NCBI RefSeq assembly: GCF_003443995.1
Contig: NZ_QWEY01000007.1
Location: forward strand, 1 to 64,000
Source of the DNA: Pseudotabrizicola alkalilacus
GTDB lineage: Bacteria > Pseudomonadota > Alphaproteobacteria > Rhodobacterales > Rhodobacteraceae
DNA length: 64,000 bases
Direction of reading: 5' to 3'
The position numbers were made by a program, and so were the translations under genes. Positions 59,540 through 64,000 of this stretch are shown one piece after another. How positions within the stretch are numbered: the first letter of the stretch is position 1; every line of letters begins with the position of its first letter. A model generated the notes under the pieces. It was not told the DNA's origin. It saw only the letters and a list, made by a program, of their open reading frames with translations, and searched no databases.

Positions 59540-60556
59540 ATGTCGCAAGATGCCCTCTCCAAGCTGCTTTCCACCCGCGACTGGCTGATGGCCGATGGCG
59601 CGACCGGGACCAACCTGTTCAACATGGGCCTGTCCTCGGGCGAGCCGCCGGAGTTCTGGAACATCGACCAGCCCGACAACATCCGCGCGCTCTATCGCGG
59701 CGCGGTCGACTCCGGATCGGACATCTTTCTCACCAACACCTTCGGCGGCAATGCCAGCCGGTTAAAACTGCATCAGGCGCAGGACCGCGTGCATGAGCTG
59801 AACCGTGTGGGTGCGGCGCTGGGGCGTGAGATTGCCGATGCGTCGGGCCGTACAGTCGTCGTCGCAGGCTCGGTCGGCCCGACCGGAGAGATTTTCGAGC
59901 CGATGGGCACGCTGACCCATGCGCTTGCAGTCGAGATGTTCCACGAACAGGCCGAAGGGCTGAAAGCGGGCGGGGCCGATGTGCTGTGGATCGAAACCAT
60001 CTCTGCGCCCGAAGAGTACAAGGCCGCCGCCGAGGCCGCCGCATTGGCTGGCATGCCCTGGTGTGGCACCATGAGCTTTGACACGGCGGGCCGCACCATG
60101 ATGGGCACCACCTCGGCTGCGATGGCTGAAATGGTGGAGAAACTGGCCAACCCGCCGCTGGCCTTTGGTGCCAATTGCGGGGTCGGCGCCTCTGACCTGA
60201 TGCGCACCGTGCTGGGCTTTGTCACCACCGGCAGCGAACGCCCCATCATCGCCAAGGGCAATGCCGGGATTCCGAAATATCACGACGGCCACATCCATTA
60301 CGATGGCACGCCGGAATTGATGGGCGAATATGCCGTGCTGGCGCGCGATGCCGGGGTGCGCATCATCGGCGGCTGCTGCGGCACCATGCCCGAGCATCTG
60401 AAGGCGATGCGCAAGGCGCTTGAAAACACGCCAAAGGGCCCGCGCCCGACGCTGGAGGACATCTCGGCCAAGCTCGGCGGGTTCTCTTCGGCCTCGGACG
60501 GCACCGGCGACACCTCGAACGACCCAAAGCGCGAGCGCCGGAACCGCCGGGGCTGA
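59540..60556 (+). CDS. Homocysteine S-methyltransferase module (split MetH / betaine-homocysteine type)
   Basis: 338 residues with a homocysteine/zinc domain: DGATGTNLFNMGL, TNTFGGNASRL, GANCGVG (Cys ligand) and GGCCGTMPEH (two Cys ligands). In Rhodobacteraceae it is annotated either as betaine-homocysteine methyltransferase or as the homocysteine part of a split B12-dependent methionine synthase. The corrinoid protein 1.3 kb downstream favours the split form. The C-terminus (about 315-338) is a charged tail. Confidence 0.88.
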   Translation: MSQDALSKLLSTRDWLMADGATGTNLFNMGLSSGEPPEFWNIDQPDNIRALYRGAVDSGSDIFLTNTFGGNASRLKLHQAQDRVHELNRVGAALGREIADASGRTVVVAGSVGPTGEIFEPMGTLTHALAVEMFHEQAEGLKAGGADVLWIETISAPEEYKAAAEAAALAGMPWCGTMSFDTAGRTMMGTTSAAMAEMVEKLANPPLAFGANCGVGASDLMRTVLGFVTTGSERPIIAKGNAGIPKYHDGHIHYDGTPELMGEYAVLARDAGVRIIGGCCGTMPEHLKAMRKALENTPKGPRPTLEDISAKLGGFSSASDGTGDTSNDPKRERRNRRG

Positions 60557-60560
60557 AACC

Positions 60561-60663
60561 GTTTTTCTGCGAAAAACCGGCAGGCACGATCTTTCTGCGA
60601 AAGATCACGTCCCGCAAGGTTTTCGCAGAAAACCTGTTCTTCCGGATTTTCGCAGAAAATCCG
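60561..60663. repeat. Array of four hairpins with a common TTTC-TGC-GAAA core
   Basis: H1 60561-60577, H2 60588-60606, H3 60617-60635, H4 60643-60663. Each has a different stem (7-9 pairs) but the same core TTTC-TGC-GAAA or its reverse complement TTTC-GCA-GAAA. H1 and H2 have one orientation, H3 and H4 the other. Spacers are 10, 10 and 7 bases. They lie between two convergent genes. Confidence 0.9.
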
Positions 60664-60669
60664 TCGCGG

Positions 60670-61758
60670 TCAGAACAGCGCCAACTGATCCCCCGCCCGT
60701 GGTGGCGGCCTGAACAGATCACAGCGCAGCGACGGCATTTTCTGATTCAGCCCCAGCCGCGCCACCGCCTTGTCAAAGCGTTGTGCGATCAGGTCGGCCC
60801 AAATCCCCTCGCCGCGCATCCGCCTTCCCCATTGCGCGTCATAATCCTTGCCGCCGTGCATCTCGCGCACCCGCGCCATCACCTTGGCCGCCCGGTCCGG
60901 CGCATGATGCGACAGCCAGTCCTGAAACAGCGGCGACACCTCGCGCGGCAGGCGCAGCGCGATCCAGCTGGCCGCCTGCGCCCCTGCATCGCGGCAGGCG
61001 CTCAGGATCTGCTCCAGCTCCGGGTCGGTCAGGCTCGGAATGACCGGCGCCACCATCGCGCGCACCGGAATCCCCGCCTCTGACAGCCGCCGGATCATCG
61101 CCAGCCGCCGCGCCGGTGCAGGCGCGCGCGGCTCCAGCCGTCGTGACAGATCCGGGTCCAGCGAGGTCACCGAAATCCCCACCCGCACCAGCCCCAGTGC
61201 CGCCATCGGGGCCAGAATGTCGATGTCGCGCTCGATCAGCGTGCCCTTGGTGGTGATCGCAACCGGATGGTTGAACTCCGCCAGCACCTCCAGCACCTGC
61301 CGCATCAGCCGATGCTCGGTCTCGCAGGGCTGGTAAGGGTCGGTATTGGTGCCCAAAGCCACCGTCGCCACCCGGTAGGCTTTCGCGCGCAATTCCCCTG
61401 CCAGCACCCCGGCAATCCCCGGTCGGGCGATCAGCCTGGTTTCGAAATCCAGCCCCGGCGACAGGTTCAGATAGGCATGGCTGGGCCGGGCAAAGCAATA
61501 GACACAGCCATGCTCACAGCCCCGGTACGGGTTCACCGAGCGGTCAAACGGCAGATCGGGCGAGCGGTTGTAGCTCAGCGCCGAGCGGGGCCGCTCCACC
61601 CTGATCTCGGTGCGCAAAAGCCGCTCGTCTTCCGCGATGTCCCAACCGTCATCGACCCGCACCCGGACCTGCGACTCAAACCGCCCCGCCGCATTCGACG
61701 CTACCCCGCGCGCCCGGATCCGCTGGCCGGCCATGAGTGTGGGATCAGGATCAGACAT
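60670..61758 (-). CDS. PA0069-family radical SAM protein
   Basis: 362 residues from the ATG at 61758 (another at 61770). The radical SAM cluster CEHGCVYC (CxxxCxxC) follows NPYRGC, with the family's Tyr-rich approach and GTNTDPYQPCE. Members include SplB-like photoproduct lyase relatives; the function of PA0069 proteins is not established. It is on the opposite strand between the two methionine-synthase modules. Confidence 0.88.
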   Translation of the reverse strand: MSDPDPTLMAGQRIRARGVASNAAGRFESQVRVRVDDGWDIAEDERLLRTEIRVERPRSALSYNRSPDLPFDRSVNPYRGCEHGCVYCFARPSHAYLNLSPGLDFETRLIARPGIAGVLAGELRAKAYRVATVALGTNTDPYQPCETEHRLMRQVLEVLAEFNHPVAITTKGTLIERDIDILAPMAALGLVRVGISVTSLDPDLSRRLEPRAPAPARRLAMIRRLSEAGIPVRAMVAPVIPSLTDPELEQILSACRDAGAQAASWIALRLPREVSPLFQDWLSHHAPDRAAKVMARVREMHGGKDYDAQWGRRMRGEGIWADLIAQRFDKAVARLGLNQKMPSLRCDLFRPPPRAGDQLALF

Positions 61759-61905
61759 GGGCACAACCATGAACGTATAGTGAACACACTTCAAGCCCTC
61801 TCCGCTCTGTCGGCTTTCAATCCGGGCATGTCGTAAACCGGAAAGTCGCAAAACCGATTTGGCCCCATGCAGACGGCAAGACCTTTCGCCGCAGGAGCGC
61901 ACCCC

Positions 61906-62601
<696 letters not shown>

Positions 62602-62621
62602 TCCTGCACTCCGCCACCAAG

Positions 62622-62653
62622 GCCCCGGCGTCGCTGACGACCGGGGCTTTTTT
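62622..62653 (+). terminator. Rho-independent terminator
   Basis: GCCCCGG (62622-62628) pairs with CCGGGGC (62641-62647), with an inner CGTC/GACG stem, then a run of six Ts. Follows the corrinoid-protein gene. Confidence 0.92.
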
Positions 62654-62719
62654 GTTGGATTTGGGGCTTCACATTTCTGCCACGAACGACCACATTCGAC
62701 TCAGGAAAAGGAGTATTCC

Positions 62720-62875
62720 ATGCCCCTCCCCCTGTTTCTGGCGATGCTGGCCTTTGTGATCACCGCGGCAGGCGCGACCATCGCCCTTGCCGTCTGGGTG
62801 CAGGTGCCGATGCTGGCGCTCGCCCTCGCCGCCCTTGCCGGCAGTCTGATGCTGGGCTTGCGCCAGTGGCGCTGA
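62720..62875 (+). CDS. Small two-helix membrane protein
   Basis: 51 residues with two hydrophobic segments (about 4-28 and 29-47). AAAGGAG precedes the ATG. Its stop region overlaps the GTG start of the DUF1638 gene by ten bases, which indicates coupling. No family is recognised. Confidence 0.65.
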   Translation: MPLPLFLAMLAFVITAAGATIALAVWVQVPMLALALAALAGSLMLGLRQWR

Positions 62876-63540
62876 CGCCACCCGATGATGCGACCCTGAC
62901 CACCACCGGCCTGCCCCTCAGCGGCCCCTCGTCCACAGCGGACCGGGTTCTGCTGATCGCCTGCGGTGCCCTCGCGCATGAAATTCTGGCGCTGAAACAG
63001 CAAAACCACTGGTCGCATCTCGATCTGCAATGCCTGCCCGCCAACCTGCACCTCTGGCCCGACCGGATTCCGGCGGCGGTGGAGCAGGCGGTGGCGGCAC
63101 ACCGCGCCGCCTATGACCAGATCTTCATCGTCTACGCCGATTGCGGCACCGGCGGCCTGCTTCAGGCCAAATGCGCCGAGCTGGGGGTGCAGATGGTCGA
63201 GGGCCCGCACTGCTACAGCTTTTTTGAGGGCAACGCCGCCTTTGCCGCCAAAGCCGAAGACGAGTTCACCGCCTTCTACCTCACCGATTTTCTGGTGCGC
63301 CAGTTCGATGCCTTTGTCTGGCGGCCCATGGGACTGGACCGCCACCCCGAGCTGCGCGACATCTATTTCGGCAATTACACCAAACTGGTCTATCAGGCCC
63401 AAACCAACGACCCCGCGCTCGACGCAAAGGCCGCCAACTGCGCCGCCCGGCTGAACCTCGCCTATGAACGGCGCTTTACCGGCTATGGCGACCTTGCCAC
63501 CGCGTTGACACAGGTTGCAGCCGCTCGCGCCGCCCCCTAA
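62866..63540 (+). CDS. DUF1638 protein
   Basis: 224 residues starting at a GTG inside the preceding gene. LIACGALAHEILAL near the N-terminus and YADCGTGG and EGPHCYSFFEG in the centre are the DUF1638 motifs, with several conserved Cys/His that could bind metal. DUF1638 genes are often beside corrinoid proteins and methyltransferases, as here. The biochemical role is unknown. Confidence 0.85.
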   Translation: MALTPPDDATLTTTGLPLSGPSSTADRVLLIACGALAHEILALKQQNHWSHLDLQCLPANLHLWPDRIPAAVEQAVAAHRAAYDQIFIVYADCGTGGLLQAKCAELGVQMVEGPHCYSFFEGNAAFAAKAEDEFTAFYLTDFLVRQFDAFVWRPMGLDRHPELRDIYFGNYTKLVYQAQTNDPALDAKAANCAARLNLAYERRFTGYGDLATALTQVAAARAAP

Positions 63541-63591
63541 CCTGCGGCTCTGTCCGGAGGTTGCCGTGACCCCCGGTAAACTGGTGCTGCC

Positions 63592-63978
63592 ATGACCCAA
63601 GCCTCTGATTTTCCCCGCGCCTTTGCCACCGCTTTCAGCGCCCAGAATGCCGAGGCCATCGCCGCCCTGTTTGCCGAGGATGGCAGCTTTCACGCCCTGA
63701 CCGGCCATTGGGCCGAAGGCCGCAGCACCATCGCCAAGGGGATGCAGCAGGAATTTGCCGGCCTGTCGCGCATGGCCCGGCTGGTCACCGGCAAAACCGC
63801 GCTGCGCCCGCTTGGTCCGGGGGCTGCGGTGCTGCATCAGCGCTTTGTCGTCACCGGCCTGCGCGATGCGAGTGGCGCGGAACTGCCGCGCATCGGCGCT
63901 CTGCTCACCGCGGTTCTGGTGGCCAAAGGCGAGGGCTGGCTCGCCCTGACCGCCACCTTCGCCATGGTCGAAGGCTGA
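63592..63978 (+). CDS. SgcJ/NTF2-like protein
   Basis: 128 residues with the SnoaL/NTF2-like fold pattern: FATAFSAQNAEAIAALFAEDGSF and LLTAVLVAKGEGWLALTATFAMV. Such small cone-shaped proteins act as hydrolases, isomerases or binders; no catalytic set can be named. It stands 51 bases downstream of DUF1638. Only 22 bases remain after it. Confidence 0.82.
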   Translation: MTQASDFPRAFATAFSAQNAEAIAALFAEDGSFHALTGHWAEGRSTIAKGMQQEFAGLSRMARLVTGKTALRPLGPGAAVLHQRFVVTGLRDASGAELPRIGALLTAVLVAKGEGWLALTATFAMVEG

Positions 63979-64000
63979 CCCCGGCCCCGGAAATCCTCGC

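Noticed and set aside
60561-60663. CRISPR-like array
   Set aside because: Units are hairpins with differing stems, not identical direct repeats with unique spacers, and no cas genes are present.
61771-61905. Cobalamin riboswitch before the corrinoid protein gene
   Set aside because: No B12-box or the required stem arrangement was seen in the 135-base gap.

Overview
The window looks like a chromosomal segment of an alphaproteobacterium of the Rhodobacteraceae (Paracoccus/Rhodobacter/Roseobacter type). The reasons are the high G+C, the zeta ATPase-inhibitor protein found only in alphaproteobacteria, the adjacent hom-glpX-recJ genes, a methionine synthase split into separate polypeptides, an Iron-Rhodo-box-like site, and intergenic hairpin repeats built around GGAGTATTT. 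No species name can be supported from the sequence alone.

Layout. 0-4 kb: edge of an IS5-type insertion sequence, thyX, then a surface lipoprotein paired with a Slam-type (DUF560) outer-membrane exporter, and a glyoxalase. 4-9.4 kb: a complete minus-strand heterotetrameric sarcosine oxidase operon (soxB-soxD-soxA-soxG) with a large hairpin repeat inside it. 9.5-15 kb: glutamate-type dehydrogenase and a Tad-pilus-type trio (von Willebrand domain protein plus two TadE-like proteins). 15-19.7 kb: hom, glpX, recJ and tRNA-Glu. 19.8-22.4 kb: an ECF sigma factor/NrsF anti-sigma pair diverging from a CcdA-like/thioredoxin-like pair. Both directions carry the same promoter pattern, GTAAC-N16-CGAA.

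22.5-39 kb is a dense iron and heme acquisition locus. It holds a TonB-dependent heme-type receptor, a translationally coupled run of a YddA/SbmA-type ABC protein, HmuS-like, ChaN-like and siderophore-interacting flavoprotein genes, then DUF2218, a four-gene FatB/YclQ-type siderophore ABC importer, a MarR regulator, and a second TonB receptor diverging from exbB-exbD-exbD-tonB. One of the two ExbD proteins has Asn in place of the proton-carrying Asp. There is no classical heme importer (HmuTUV), so an exporter-fold ABC protein acting as the inner-membrane heme or siderophore importer, with the coupled SIP reductase, is the most interesting functional proposal here.

39-50 kb: a GntP-type permease, a ClpP-like periplasmic protease next to a coiled-coil membrane protein with a recent 187-bp tandem duplication at their junction, a stress-type flavin protein, treY, an RHH protein, purQ, and a DctB/DctD two-component pair in which DctD lacks the sigma-54-contacting GAFTGA loop. 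50-58 kb: ppk2, rne with a 427-base leader, ccdA, a hydrolase-P450 pair and purS. 58-64 kb: purC, the ATPase zeta subunit, a homocysteine methyltransferase, a radical SAM protein, a corrinoid protein, DUF1638 and an NTF2-like protein. An unusual array of four hairpins with a common TTTC-TGC-GAAA core separates the methyltransferase from the radical SAM gene.
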